From Erythroxylum novogranatense (Eukaryota; Streptophyta; Magnoliopsida; Malpighiales; Erythroxylaceae): DNA of 64,000 nucleotides. The notes under the pieces were generated by a model, which was given only the letters and a program-made list of their open reading frames with translations, was not told the origin of the DNA and ran no database searches. How positions within the stretch are numbered: position 1 is the stretch's first letter; every line of letters starts with the position of its first letter. Below are positions 23,781 through 36,836 of this stretch, piece by piece. The stretch is taken from contig CM057228.1 of assembly GCA_029891385.1 (NCBI GenBank), positions 20,422,309 through 20,486,308 of the forward strand, read 5' to 3'. Position numbers and translations under genes: made by a program.

Positions 23781-25824
23781 GGCGAAGAAAAGTTATAGGA
23801 AGATTAGTTACTGTTGACCCTCGAGAAGGAGAGAGATATTACTTGAGATTATTACTTACACATATTAAAGGACCAACATCATTTGATCACTTGTTAACTG
23901 TTGATGGTCAAAAGATGAATTGTTTCAGAGAAGCTACGTTACAATTAGGATTGCTAGCATCTGACTCGTACATAGAACAAACACTTAAGGAAGCTATGAT
24001 CTTTCAAATACCAACATCCCTTAGATTTTTATTTGCTACACTCTTGTTCTATTGTTCGACAACAAATCCTAAAAAGCTCTGGGAAACTTTCAAAGATGAC
24101 CTTTCTTCAGACTACCTATATGCTTGTTCTTCCTGTAATATATATACATCTGATGACGTTACAAAAATGGCCCTTCAAGATATTAATAAATCTCTAGAGC
24201 AAATGGGCAAGAGCTTGGTTGATTATCACTTTACTGACCATCAATTCCATGTTGATTATCACCAACAACAAACTAAGGAAGTGCAAAGTGAGATGAATAT
24301 ACAGATTAATGCAGAAGACCTATTGTTACAATCAAAATTGAACAACGAGCAAAAGCGCATGTTTGATTTAATAATGAATTCAGTTTTGGCTTCAACCAGT
24401 GGAAGTTATTTTATTGATGGGCCAGGCGGAACATGAAAAACTTTCTTATATCGAGCTCTTTTTGGAAATTTACGATCACAAGGACATATTGCAATTGTTG
24501 TCGCCACATCAGATGTTGCTACCTCAATTCTTCCAGGCGGTAGGACAGCTTACTCAAGATTTAAAATCCTGCTTGATTTCTCAAAGCAAAAAGTTTTTCA
24601 ATTAAGCAAACGAAGCAGTGTTGCAAAATTGATATTTCAATCTAGCCTTATTTTATAGGATGAGGCTTCCATGGCAAAACGAGAAGCCATCGAAGCATTT
24701 CACAATTTACTTCAAGATATAATGGACTCTGATCAACCTTTTGGAGGTAAAATTGTTGTACTTGGTGGTGACCTTCGTCAAACATTGCCAGTTATTAACC
24801 AAGCATCAAAACAGCAACTCATTGATTCAAGTCTTCTAAATTCACATCTTTGGCAGCACATCTCTAAATCCTCTTTAACGATAAATATGAGAGCTCTGTC
24901 AAATCCAATTTTTTGTGATTTCTTATTGTGGGTTGGAGAAGATACTGAGCCAATGGATGAACAAGATCAAATTTGCTTACCGAACAAACTCATTATTCCT
25001 TATGACAACAAGGAAGAATCTCTTAATAGGTTAACACTTTTTTCATTAAATAATTTGTTATCCTTTTCTACAATTGCTATTACACTTTTCTAATATACCA
25101 TTATCCTCACCAGGTTATTGGAAAACGTCTTCCCTGACCTAAGCTTATATTCAACCGACCTTTATCAGATGATAAATAGATGCATTCTATGTCCAACAAA
25201 TAATTGCGTTGATGAAATTAATGACATCATGATTCAAAAATTAGAAGGAAATATGCATTCATATGTGAGTTTTGACAAGACGATCGACCAAAGACATCAA
25301 GTTGATTATGAAGATTTTCTCAACTCTTTAAATCCTAAACGTCTGCCTCCACATAAGCTTTTGCTCAAAGAAGGCTGCCCAATTATGCTTCTCAGAAATT
25401 TAAATCCAATTGAGGGATTATGCAATGGAACAAGTTGATATGCAAACAACTGAACGATCATACAATTTTTGCCGAAATTGCTTTTGGACCTCACAAAGAA
25501 AATTTTATTTTTATACCTAAAATTCCTTTATGATCTACAAAGAGCGACAAAAATGGAATTCCTTTCATCAAAACACAATTTCCAATTCGTCTGTGTTTTG
25601 CGATGACCATAAACAAATCTCAAGATCAAACCCTTGATCATGTTGGAATTTATCTTCGTCAACCTGTATTCTCATATGGACAACTATATGTGGCTCTATC
25701 AAGAGCTCGAACTCCTGAATCAATTAAAGTTCTTATTATTCCAGGAACTTTTGAATCTTTAGACTTTGATAAGAAAACAAGAAATATTGTTTTTCTTGAA
25801 AATTTTCAATTGGTCAAATTATAA
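23781..25824 (+). pseudogene. Helitron Pif1-type helicase domain
   Basis: Continues the same ancestral polyprotein: NNEQKRMFDLIMNSV, then the Walker A region DGPGGT-stop-KT at about 24414-24440, where TGA takes the place of the glycine codon. Walker B DEAS is at 24660, GGDLRQTLPVI near 24768, and CPTNNCVDEIND near 25190. The C-terminal block TINKSQDQTLDHVGIYL / YGQLYVALSRARTPE follows at 25603-25730. The order and spacing match Pif1/Rrm3-family helicases of Helitrons, which unwind the displaced strand. Further stops and shifts at 24603, 25092 and 25436-25600 confirm decay. Confidence 0.87.
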
Positions 25825-25919
25825 AGCATCATATTTCCTGACAGGTACATTACTTGTTTCTTTAATCACTTCATATAATTAAATTTCATATGAATAATTC
25901 TTTCTCTTCACTTAACCAT

Positions 25920-28480
25920 TTGACATATTCTTTCAGCATGGAAAATTGTTTATTGATGAAGGATATTTTCCCTGGAGCGCAATGCTGGTCTTGTGAAATA
26001 ATAGTACAAGAAAAACAACATATCATCGCTTCACCTACTACACCATCTAAAAGACAAAAGTTTATCTTCTGCGATTCTGAGGTATGTCAATTACACTTTC
26101 TTCCTTTTACATTTCTTCAACTTACCTATTAATAATTTCCTTATTGCTAACAGGGATAACAAGTTGAGGTTATCATATTCAACAATGATATCCAAAAAAT
26201 TAGCAAGATCTTACAGCCTTATAAGAAATATATCATTTCTAATGCAATTTTGAAATCGAATCCACCTCAATACCAAACCGAAAATTTGAAAATATAGTGG
26301 ATTATTACAAGCCGCACTGTCATTGAGCCTATGACAGAAAACGATAAAATCATCCCTATTAAGTTCAGCTTCACACCTTTCAAGAATCTCATGGACTATG
26401 TTAATAACAAGCAAAAATCAGTTGGTTAGATGCTTAATATATTTCTTCATACAATGTTCACAAAATTTCCTTTAAACTAATTATGTTTATCTTTAACACA
26501 TGATAGATCTTTTAGCCATCGTTATTGAAGTGTTAGATAAAAAAGAAATCGTGAAAAATGGAAAAGCTTTAATTGTACAAAAATTTGTTATCACCAACAA
26601 AGAGTAATTTTCATTCTCTATCTTTCTTAATATTTTCCATGAAAGTAAGAAAAATTTTACATTTTTCTAACACCTCTTGCTTTCTATTAGGCACCAAACA
26701 GTGATACGATCATTGTGGAATTCTTTTGTTCACAATGAGGGCCAACGCATTACAAAATCCCTTCAATCTTATCCAATTCTTGTCTGCAGAAGGCTCAAAG
26801 TTAACTTCTATAACGGTATTTTTTCCTTCCACATAGTATTACATATTATTATTTACCTTCTTATTTTATCTTAAACTCACAATTCGAAATGTTAGGTGTT
26901 ACATTAGGAACATGGCTCGACTCAGCAGTCCTCTTTGACCCACCAATGCACGAAGTTACAAATCTAAAAAATTGGTATTCCGTTATCTTACCTACAACAT
27001 TTTAAATATTTCATTACAAATTATATAGAAAATTTTAAATTTTCTATTATTTTCATCTATATAATTTTATGTTACAGGGCACAACAAAATAATGAGGAAA
27101 TTAAAAAGCTTATCAGCGAACGATCTTACCTCAAATATAATCCTGATATATCTTCTGGATCTCACCAAAAGATCACCAAAATCATGTTTTTAAATTCTAC
27201 CCCTAAGGTAATCACATTTACATATTCCTGTTCAATATTTCATTTAAAACTTATTTCTCTAAATCTTCTTTTCAGTTTTTTCCCAGATCATGGATTCGAG
27301 GTCATATTTCCTTTCAACACATTTTACAAAAATACTGGTATATAACATGCAAGAAATGCTTTCGCTCTACGGCTGCTGGATATGGAGTTCTTTTCACTTG
27401 TAATTCTTGCGGAGAAAAAGTTACAACTGAACCAAGGTTTGTCTCTTGTATTTTCAATCTTCAATTTGTTGCTTTTTCCTTGCACCTGTATTTTGTAATT
27501 GTGACATTACTCTTTACTTACATGTCACCTTTTCAACTTTTTCACTCACACGCATCACCTTTTTGCCTATATCTATTTTACTCTACATATAAAATGTTAT
27601 TTTTTCCTGTTCTAACTTTATTGTATAGGTGCCGATATGACATATATTTAACCGACCAAATAGGAACTATCACGGCTTAATTTTCGGCGATCTAGCTGAA
27701 AAAATTTTAAATTTCACTGCCCTTGAAGCTATGCAATATTCCAATAAGGTTATATTTTTCCTTCTATCTTTCATCTACATTTCTAACTTAATACGCTCCC
27801 AATTATCTTTATATAGTTATTCCACTGACAATAAACATTTTTTCGTTTGCATTATAAGAACATCCATCTCCCGTTATAGATCCTACACATAGAATTGAAG
27901 AGCGATACATTTCTTCTGCATGTCAAACCAGCAAACATTCAATCATCAGATGCAATACAACGATTTACTATTACTTACTATAGGAAAATTAATGGTCATG
28001 AACTTCAACTGCGAAAAATGACCAACCTTCAACTAATGATCAATATAACAATGCTAAAATTACACCTGTGACTATCTCAGGTATTTTTTGTTCCTCCTTA
28101 ATTTTTATTTCATCTTTAACATGATTGTTTATTATTTTTATGTCAACCATTTTCTTTTTAGAAATCTTGTCTTATATCACCAACCTAATATACTTTGATT
28201 TCTTATATTTTCAGAACATATTCCTGATTCTTCTTCATCAGTTAGACAACGCCTTAATAAAAGATTCAGCGGTGTTGAAAACAATGCAGCGTCGCAAACA
28301 GATAACCCAGTCAACAATATTCAATGCAATGCAGACACTAGTCTTAATACGAAAAAACCTAAATTCTGATCAACTTTTCATGTCAGACCAAGCAGCTACA
28401 ATGACTACTTTACCTTTTTCCCTTTTACTTCATATCATCGTAAACTTGGATATTTTCGTGTGTTTTGAATGACTTCAGAT
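25920..28480 (+). pseudogene. Helitron-carried RPA70-like gene (multi-exon, degenerate)
   Basis: Short coding pieces separated by AT-rich, intron-like DNA (GT...AG) match replication protein A large-subunit OB folds as carried by plant Helitrons: 25938-26080 (LLMKDIFPGAQCWSC), 26160-26430, 26505-26605, 26690-26820, 26895-26976, 27078-27210 and 27275-27437. The 27275-27437 piece holds WYITCKKCFRSTAAGYG then CNSCGEK, a four-cysteine zinc-ribbon element of the C-terminal OB fold. Later pieces lie at 27630-27750 and 28215-28370. The product would bind single-stranded DNA during rolling-circle transposition. Stops at 26296-26298 and 28370, and uncertain splice sites, make it a likely pseudogene. 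A diverged host RPA pseudogene is less likely given its place right after the helicase. Confidence 0.72.
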
Positions 28481-28595
28481 GGTATAGAAGTTATTCTAAC
28501 TTTTCAGATCTGGTTAGAAGTTTCAATTTGAATTGTTCTATTTGAATTGTTTTTGGATAACATAACCTATGATTGTCATATTATCATATGAGATC

Positions 28596-31500
28596 TGTAG
28601 CGCCCCCTTACCATAGGGTATCCACCGGAATGCCCGTAGGTCATTCCGATAAATATCCCACAACAAGAGACCACTACTGACAACAACCGTTACACTCCTC
28701 ATGACATCACGATCATAAGACAGTAATAAGAAATTGACTACTTTTTTTTTAAAACCAAATTAGATTCCATTTCATTCACTTAAAACTCATTAATTTACAA
28801 CTTTCAGTACTTTTTAATTTACACATGGTCCAAACACTGCACGCTAAATAACATCTTGTCATTGATCTTGATCTTGTATAACAAACAGATCTAACTATCG
28901 GTCTCCAAAGAAAGCCCGGTGACCGACCTTTGAGCCATTGCTTCTATCGCCAATCCACGATGATACATTTCTACGGTCTGAGGAGCTATCATGCCTATGC
29001 TTATGCTGAAAAATAATTGCAATTTTGGATGAGTTTGCGAACTCAATGAGAAACCATCATCGATGGTTCTCCCAATTCATGCATCATATAAGCATGTAAC
29101 AGTATACACTCAGATGCTATACAAATCACAATAGTAATTCATCATAGGCGGTAAAGATCTAGCGATCAATAACATTGTCAAATGTTGATTCGATATCAAT
29201 GCACATGTGACTCTTTTCGATTCATTTCGAGATTGTGACCGAGCGCGCATAACGGTGATCGGTATAGGCGTCTGGGAGAATTATCTCCGTCGAGCTCGAG
29301 GCTCGGTTGATCTGATGGCGTCTCGGTTCACAATTTTCCTTTATGATGTGATGCATTTGTGCATGAATGCACATGTCCCATATCGATAAACATGGTAATA
29401 CACGGTCCAAATACACAATATAATCATACAATCCAATTAACATTTGCCTAATGCTTATTTCACGATCAATTGGGCCATATATAACCACATAATCCCGTAG
29501 GGCGCTCAATTCACAATCATAATTTACGTAATCCCGTAGGCAATCAATTTCCAACAATAATTCATGTATTCCCCGTAGGGCAATCAAACCACAGTTAACA
29601 CATAGATTGGAATAACCAACTAGGTTACTCACCTAATAACTTCCACGCTAGTACTGGGAAGTCTCTGCCAAGTCCGTGGAACGACGGTCCACTTGAGCCT
29701 CTATAGCACATTAAAAGAATAGCCATTACCATCGGTATACTTGAAATGACTGGCACATGAAATCAGTAAAATGTGTATAATGCATGTTCATGGCAATCCC
29801 GGCCCTAATCCAATATTTCCCCATAATAAAATTCTATTAAAAAATTAGAAATCCATAGGCGCTGACGGTGCGTCAATCGGACCTCTATAGGTCCCCAATT
29901 AAATAAAACAGTGTTTCAATGTTTCGTTAATAGGGGCTACGTCAAATTCCCGTCTAAAAATTCCCGTTTTCTCATAAAATGAAATTAAATATTCAACGAA
30001 TCCGATGCCTCTGAAATTAGGTCAATCGGACGTCGGACGGGAAAGTAATTGACAAAAGAAGTCAAAACTCTTTTATATGCCAATTAATAATTAATAAAAT
30101 CCCCTTTCCCCTTTGTCCTAACACACCAACCCACTTCCAACATTCATAACTTTTTCTACACATTTCTAAAAAATGCAAACTATACCTTGTTGAAAAGCTT
30201 ATGAAAAGCTCTACAATTCTCAAGAAGACCATAAAAATCAATTCCAATCCTAAGGGTGTCAAATACTCCATCCAACCTACTGCCTACTCAATTTCCATCA
30301 ACACAGGGCAGTACATTGGCAATTCCATAACTCACTGATTCTTCAGTAATAAATTACCACAAAAATATGTTCAATAAGTTCACAATGTCCTCAACAACTT
30401 TCATGAACAACCCAAAATCAAATTCTATTTCTAAACAAGTCAATTAATTCATCTAATGTTACTGTCCCTGAAATCCTTCAATTTGGGCAGTAACCTTACA
30501 AGAAGCATAACTTCCAATATACAAGTCAATAAAATCAGAACTTTATATCCCTGTAAAGATAACATCTCAAACTACAATTTTCATGCAACACTCAACATCC
30601 AATTCGATCTCTAACAATTTCAAAACTGTTATGGAAGTTTCTGTTATGATCAGCCATTTATAATCTCATGTAGGGTCAGTTTTTGCAAAATCATAACTCC
30701 CAATTCTAACTTCTAAAAATTACACGCCATATATCATTTTCAAGGTAATCTCTTCCTCTACAACTTTTCAGAAGCTCACTCACACCAATTCAATCCACAT
30801 AAAATGTTAAAATTGCCTTCAATCAGTAAACTCACAAAATCACACTTAAGCTAGGTTTCATCCAAAATGCTCAAAACCAGTCATTAGTAATCAATTCATA
30901 TCTCCCAATATACATTTCTAAAAATAGCAAGATCAGTAGCAATGGAAAGATAATTCAATATGCTCCAACGTTTAGAAGACCATTTTCCCTAATTCCATCT
31001 CAATTAATTCACAAAAATCAACAAAACTCAGATGTCATGGTTGCGGTTACTGTTCACAGGCAATGGAACAGCAACTTTCCATGCAAAAATTCACCCTTCT
31101 ATCATTGAAATTCAACAACACCTATTTCACACTAAATTGAAGCCAACATTCCAAAGTTTCAGTGGCCACTAACCTTACCTCATTTGCATTTTTACAAAAT
31201 AAGTTATGAATAAAACAGTAACATCAATTACAAATCTAATTTTCCAGATTTAAGGTTAATCTTAGTTCAATCACTTCAATGCCTCTTTCACATCACTAGA
31301 CATCAAAATAAATACAAATTAAATATTACTACAGTCATACATATCCTAGAGCTAATACTGAAAAATTGGCAGCATTAAATCCATATGCAAACCTCATTTA
31401 AAACTCAACCCTTAAATGAAAACTTACCCAAAATCTCCTTCAAAGCTTCAATAACCAACTTCTAACTCCTACACCAAGGTACCAACCTCCTTCCCTTCTC

Positions 31501-32245
31501 AAGTATACACAATATTCATCTTCTAGCTTTGATGGATTTCTAGATGATAGCTTGAAGGTGTGGAGAAAGTAGAAAGAAGAGTAAAATTTTCTATGTATAT
31601 GTAAAGTAGAAGTGTGTTTCGGGTGAGAACATTGATGAAGAATTGATGAAGATTTTATCCTCCTTTCCTTTTAAACACATACACATCCGTAGGCATTGAG
31701 AGGTGCATTAAATGTAACTTTAAAAGTGGCAAATTCCCATTGGTTTCAAGGTGGTAAATTCCCATTGGTTTCTTTTTAGTTGAAAAGTCAAAATATGACT
31801 TGTTTAATTCAGTCCAAAATTTTACTCCATTTAACTCTAATGACCCTACTTTCAGTCCCAAAATAATATACCCAATATTACTGTGCCATTGGGTAGCGAT
31901 CTTTGTTACCGAAAATCGATCGATTCGCCAATTGACGATTTTCCCGGTCCAGGAATTGTCTCCGGAAAAATCCAGAAAAATTCCTATAAATCCCTAAAAA
32001 TGTAAAACAATTTATGATGCAGTCCAAATAATTTTTCAAACGCAATCACCCTATTAATTTCATACAGAAGTTCAACTTAAAACCTAAGCCGGAAACTGTC
32101 ATGAATGCATGTATACTATGTGCATGTGCAACCAATCTGTAATTATAGAGACTATATGCTGTATGAGCATGCCGAGATATAATTTAATATCCCGAACCCA
32201 TCTTAATTACTAAAATACCGTTCCTATAGGAGAGGGGATGTTACA
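28596..32245 (-). repeat. 3' LTR of element B
   Basis: Read on the minus strand it starts TGTAACATCCCC at 32245 and ends GGGGGCGCTACA at 28596. It shares long blocks with the LTR of element A (for example the TTTTTCTGGATTTTTCCGGA region near 31970) but lacks A's CpG-rich TCGCGAGG block. CCCGTAGGG-type palindromes lie at 29485-29585. Confidence 0.93.
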
Positions 32246-32534
32246 ATTCTCCCCTCTTAACAAAAATTTCGTCCTCGAAATTCTTACCTGATTGATCGAA
32301 AAGGTGAGGATACTGTCTCCTCATATGCTCCTCGGTCTCCCAGGTAGCCTCCTCAGTCGAATGGTTCCTCCAGAGAACCTTCACCAGTGGAATACTCTTA
32401 TTCCTCAATTGTTTCACCTGAGACCCGATAATCTGGATCGGCTCCTCCACATAACTCAGATTACTGCAGACCTCAATCTCCTGAGCCGGTATCACATGTG
32501 TTGGATCTGACCGATATCTGCGGAGCATACTCAC
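32241..32534 (-). pseudogene. Element B chromodomain (C-terminus of integrase)
   Basis: 97 open codons carry YVEEPIQII, KSIPLVKVLWRNHSTEEATW and ETEEHMRRQYPHLF, the chromodomain of plant chromoviruses. The frame ends in the conserved NFEDEIF tail just before the purine tract. Chromodomains guide integration to modified histones. This end is intact, but it is separated from the integrase core by frame breaks upstream (32531-32850). Confidence 0.9.
32246..32261 (-). other. Polypurine tract of element B
   Basis: Minus-strand GTTAAGAGGGGAGAAT lies directly before the 3' LTR. It overlaps the end of the pol frame, as in other chromoviruses. Confidence 0.88.
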
Positions 32535-33700
32535 ATGGAAGACGTCATGTGGCGAGACATCTCACTCGGTAAAGCTAGCTCAGAGGCCAATGGTCCGATC
32601 CTCTCAGTGATCTCATATGGACCAATGTACCTAGGGCTTAACTTACCCTTTCTCCCAAATCTCAGTACACCACGCCACGGTGACACCCGTAAGAATACTC
32701 TGTCACCCACATCATACTCAATGTCCCTCCTATCTTTGATCCACATAGCTCTTCGTCTATCCCGAGCCGCCTTAATGCGACTCAATCGATCTCACCTTGT
32801 CAGCGGTATCTGAATCACCGGGACCCTCGATCATCCTCTCACCCTCTTCATCCCAATCTGAGGCGATCTACATCGCCTATCAAGGCCTCATATGGAGCCA
32901 TCCCGATGCTACTATGATAATGATTGTTATAAGCAAATTCAATCGGCTGAATCTGATCCCATGCTCCTCGAACTCCAATACACAAGCCCAAGCATATCCT
33001 CAACAGTCTTAATCGTCCTCTCACTCGCCCATCATGCGAGGATGAAATGCGATCTTGAAATTCAGACTTAGTACCCATAGCAGATCGCAAACTCGCGTAA
33101 CCTCAAGTAAATCTGGGATCCCATCGACACTATCGACACGGGACCCGTGCGTCTCACTATCTCCGCCACATACTTCGGGCCAACTGATCCATGGTATTAT
33201 TCTCCTCCTTTGGTAAGAAATGGGCGATTTAGTCAACGGTCCACGATGACCCAGATAGCATCATCTTTGCCTCGGCGTCTAGGCAACCCCATAATGAAAT
33301 CCATGGTAATCCGTTCCCATTTCCACTCCGGAATGGGCAGCGAATGAAGCTTCCCTCTGGAGCTTGGTGCTCGGCCTTAACTTGGCGGGCACGTCAAACA
33401 CCTGAACACATACTCGGCCACCGCTTCTTCATATCGTGCCACCGAAATGTTGCTTAAGGGTGTTATACATCTTGGTAGTACCGGGATGCATAGCATATGT
33501 GGCCATGTGAGCCTCCAAAGTATCTCTCGCCTCGGATCATCCACATCGTACACAAAGCCTCCGCCTATCCATAGAGTTTCATCTCTCACAGCAAACTCAG
33601 ATCTCGAATCAGTTTTTACTTTCTCAATCAGTCTCACCATAACAGGATCCTTATCCTGAACTCTCCCGATCCTATCCAGTAGCATCGGTCTCAGTCTCAG
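32535..33700 (-). pseudogene. Element B integrase (zinc-binding region and catalytic core), broken
   Basis: Pieces in several frames: the remains of the H2C2 region near 33377-33480 (EYVFRCLTCPPS), core pieces at 33021-33236 and 32848-33090 (FAYNNHYHSSIGMAPYEALI), and a C-terminal piece at 32531-32785 (DRVFLRVSPWRGVLRFGRKGKL). The order fits a gypsy integrase that inserts the cDNA. Frameshifts separate the pieces, and the full D,D-35-E set cannot be followed in one frame. Confidence 0.85.
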
Positions 33701-34357
33701 TGTAGCCAATAATACTCCATCCTGCTCCAGATTCATCTGAACATTCAAAGCTCTCAACTGAATCAAATTAGGCAACCTCATAGCCTGAATCTGAGCTGTA
33801 CTAGTATGTGACTTCCTACTCAGAGCATCTGCCACCACATTAGCTTTCCCAGGGTGATACTCAATAGTACAGTCGTAATCCTTCAACAACTCAAGCCACC
33901 TCCTCTATCTCAAATTCAACTCTCTCTGGCTCAGTAGGTATCTCAAACTCTTATGGTCAGTAAAGATCTGAAAGGTCTCACCATACAGGTAATGCCTCCA
34001 AATCTTCAGTGCAAACACAACTGCAGCTAACTCCAAATCATGAACAGGATAGTTTACCTCATGAGACCTCAACTGTCTCGAGGCATAAGCAATGACTCTA
34101 CCATGCTGCATCAGAACACACCCCAACCCCTGGTGTGATGCATCGCTGCACACCTCAAATCCTCCAGTCCCAGATGGAATAGCCAACACCGGCAAGATGT
34201 CAACCGATGTTTCACTCCAAAGCTCTTCCGACACTCTTGATCCATCTGAATGGCACATTCTTCCTCGAAGTTTTGTCGGAGGGGTGAGATCAATGAAAAC
34301 CCTCGACAAACCTCGGTAATAACTCGCTAATCGAGAAAACTCGAATCTCCGGCACAT
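33701..34357 (-). pseudogene. Element B RNase H
   Basis: 34357-33905 contains [18 protein letters not shown] (first catalytic Asp), [20 protein letters not shown] (Glu) and [16 protein letters not shown] (Asp). A TAG at about 33903 lies where the family has Gln before RRWLELLKDYDC. The frame continues with YHPGKANVVADALSRK, the last catalytic region. RNase H degrades the RNA template. Catalytic residues are present, but the premature stop breaks the protein. Confidence 0.9.
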
Positions 34358-34497
34358 TCCTAGGAGCTTCCCACTTCAAAGACCGCCTCAACCTTACCGG
34401 ATCTACCGAATACCTCTCCGGTCACTATATGCCCCAAAAGATCACTGATCCACCAAAATTCACATTTCTTTGAATTTGGCGTATAACCTATCTCTCC

Positions 34498-34959
34498 TCA
34501 TCGTCGTAACACAATTTTCAAATGCTCACTATGCTCCTGTCTATCCCTCGAATACACCAAAATGTCATCAATGAAAACAATAACAAACTGATCCAGGTAG
34601 GGCTGAAATACCTTATTCATCAAGGCCATGAAAGCTGCCGGGGCATTAGTCAACCCAAACGGCATCACTAGAAACTTGAAATGCCCATACCTGCTCCTGA
34701 ATGCACTCTTAGGCACATCGGCCTCTGCAATCTTCAACTGATAGTAACCAGATCGCAGATCTAACTTGGTGAATACCTGAGCTCCCTGCAACTGATCAAA
34801 TAAGTCATCAATCCTAGGCAGTGGGTACTTATTCTTTATTGTCACCCGATTCAGCTGCCTATAATCGATGCACAGCCTCAAAGTCCCATCCTTTTTCTTC
34901 ACAAACAAAACTGGAGCTCCCATGGTGAGACACTTTGGGTCCGATAAACCCTTCTCCAA
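34498..34959 (-). pseudogene. Element B reverse transcriptase core
   Basis: 153 open codons span the RT fingers and palm: [34 protein letters not shown] (first Asp), [12 protein letters not shown] and [10 protein letters not shown] (FIDD catalytic pair). This is a canonical Ty3/gypsy RT. Sequence upstream, towards the protease at 35.5 kb, and downstream, towards 34.4 kb, belongs to the same gene but is frame-shifted, so the polyprotein is not intact. Confidence 0.95.
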
Positions 34960-35439
34960 AGAACTCCCTGAATCGAGCCTTCAACTCCTCGGTTCCACAG
35001 GTGCCATCCTATATGGAGGTATAGATATAGGGCGGTACAGAGCGAGATCAATAGTAAACTCTGTCTCCTATCCGGTGGCAAACCCGGTAACTCGTCAGAA
35101 ACACATCCGAAATTCCTTAACCACGGAATATCTGGAGCCTCTGCTTTCGACTTTGGTGTCAATCACATGAGCGGATATGCCTCGCGGCCTCCTGCATCAA
35201 TCTCGTGGCCTAAGGAAAGAGATCATCCGGGCTGGCACTGCCTGACTAACTCCTCTGAACACTGCTCTAGGCTGACCAGGAGACTCCAACACAACCTCCT
35301 TGGTATAGCAGTCCATGATAGCCCTATGGGCGTCGGCGATCCATCCCGTAATCACATCGATCTCTCTCGTGGCAATACTATAAGGTCGCCTCAATCGCTG
35401 ATCAATCTGGATCGAGCATCCCCTGCACCTCTCCTAATG

Positions 35440-35590
35440 CGATAGTAGTACCTGAGGTGTACTCATCTCTAGCCCATACTGTAGCATCTCCCTATCCCCA
35501 TGCAATCTACATGCCATATGAGGTGCAATGAAAGAATGTGTGGATCCAGGATCCAGCAGAGCAAATGCCTCAATATCAGAAAGGAGAAGC
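35440..35590 (-). pseudogene. Element B aspartic protease active-site region
   Basis: Minus-strand frame near 35575-35450 reads AFALLDPGSTHSFIAPHMAC, the active-site loop of plant gypsy retroelement proteases (D-x-G-S/A followed by THSFI). The enzyme matures the polyprotein. The flanks are frame-disturbed. Confidence 0.8.
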
Positions 35591-35859
35591 ATACCAGCTA
35601 CAACATCAGGGAATCTGGGCCTCTGTCAGCGTCATGGCGTATACTCTACTTTGGGGCTGTGGTGGTGCCCGACCCTCGATCCTCATAAAGGACCCTCGGC
35701 CTACCACGGCCTCTACCTTGGCCCTCTATCCGGATCCACCCACTACTCTCTCTGTATAGTCGACTACTCCAGGACTCGCCCACTACCAAGAGGTTGAACT
35801 CTCAATGTATCGGGCAATCCACGACCGATGCTCGTCGAACCGCACCTCAGCAGACTCAA

Positions 35860-36744
35860 GTAATCCACCAACACTCCCCCTGTGTCTCCTCTCACAATGC
35901 GGGCACACTGGAAAAATCTGCCCGAAACCCCGCCACTACCATGCGCGGTCGATCCAAATCTCCCCTCGCCTAAAACCAGATTTGTCTCGAACCTCAGGAG
36001 ACACGAAAGTCCCGCTCTGGCGCTTACTAAAGCTCTGCCAGAGCTGCCTCGACTCTCATTGGGCCGCTTACCACAGGACCCAATCTCGGCTGCCTCTGTC
36101 TCATCATTTGCTCCACTCTAACTAAGAAGAACTCTCAACTCAATAAATGTCCCCATGTCCGACCGAGCCAACACGGTACGAATCTCGAGATTGAGGCCAT
36201 TCTCGAACCTCGGCGCACTTGTCGACCTCGGTCGGGACCATCACAATAGCATAATCTATCACTCATTAAATTTCACCTCATATTCGCCACCGACATCCGA
36301 CCTGCTTGATTCCAGAAACTCCTGCATCTTCATATCAAGATAGACCTTGGGCATATAATTATCCCTGAAGGCCCTCAGAAAATCAGCCCATGATGAGAAG
36401 CAAGACTGGCGGTCTTTGCTGCACGATCTTCCACCACTTGTATCTTTGGGCCTGCGAAGTGACACCGCATAATCGAACCTCTCATCAGGTTCGCAGTCCA
36501 TCTGATCGAAGACTCTCTCCGTCCTCTCCAACCACCCCTCAGCCTCAGCGGGGTCTGTACTGCCATAGAAATCTACAGCCCCCTGCTTGCGCAACAAATC
36601 GTACCTCCTCTCCCGTCTCACGGGAACTCGAGAAGGCAGATCCTCAGTACGAGGCATAGACAACTCTCTACTCGCTCCCACTGATCCTTGGTCAGCTGGC
36701 TGCTCAACCTGATCACCTAATGCAGAAGACCTAAAACAAAACAA
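35860..36744 (-). pseudogene. Element B gag with CCHC-like zinc knuckle
   Basis: 36744-36259 is open for 161 codons with a capsid-type block (FYGSTDPAEAEGWLERTERV, WADFLRAFRDNYMPKVYLDM) typical of the Retrotrans_gag domain. After frame breaks, a C-P-H-C-x3-H-x-G-E-C knuckle is encoded near 35910-35870. Gag forms the virus-like particle and the knuckle binds RNA. The piece from 36120 to 35930 is out of frame. Confidence 0.87.
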
Positions 36745-36815
36745 GAATTCTGATCAGTTCCAATAGTTCCATCCGATTCATACCTACATTGTTACTATTC
36801 CCAAAAGATGCCAAA

Positions 36816-36831
36816 CCATGCTCTGATACCA
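36816..36831 (-). other. Primer-binding site of element B (initiator tRNA-Met)
   Basis: The minus strand reads TGGTATCAGAGCATGG five bases after the 5' LTR, a clean complement to the 3' end of initiator tRNA-Met. Confidence 0.92.
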
Positions 36832-36836
36832 CCAAA

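Larger units (their letters stand above)
21000..28595 (+). mobile_element. Degenerate autonomous-type Helitron (Rep/helicase plus RPA-like gene)
   Basis: Successive plus-strand coding blocks show the Helitron N-terminal zinc-finger-like region, the HUH Rep nuclease region, a Pif1-family helicase, and then a spliced single-strand DNA-binding gene of the RPA70 type. That combination is specific to plant Helitrons, which move by rolling-circle replication. Many stops and frame breaks make this copy inactive. Element B is inserted at its 3' side with an AGATC target duplication, so host or Helitron sequence continues at 40511. Neither the 5'-TC nor the 3' hairpin-CTRR terminus was identified, so the limits are those of the coding evidence. 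Confidence 0.85.

Noticed and set aside
32292..36660. Plus-strand ORFs across the pol region of element B
   Set aside because: They are antisense shadows of gag-pol on the minus strand; the RT, RNase H and chromodomain motifs are all on the minus strand.
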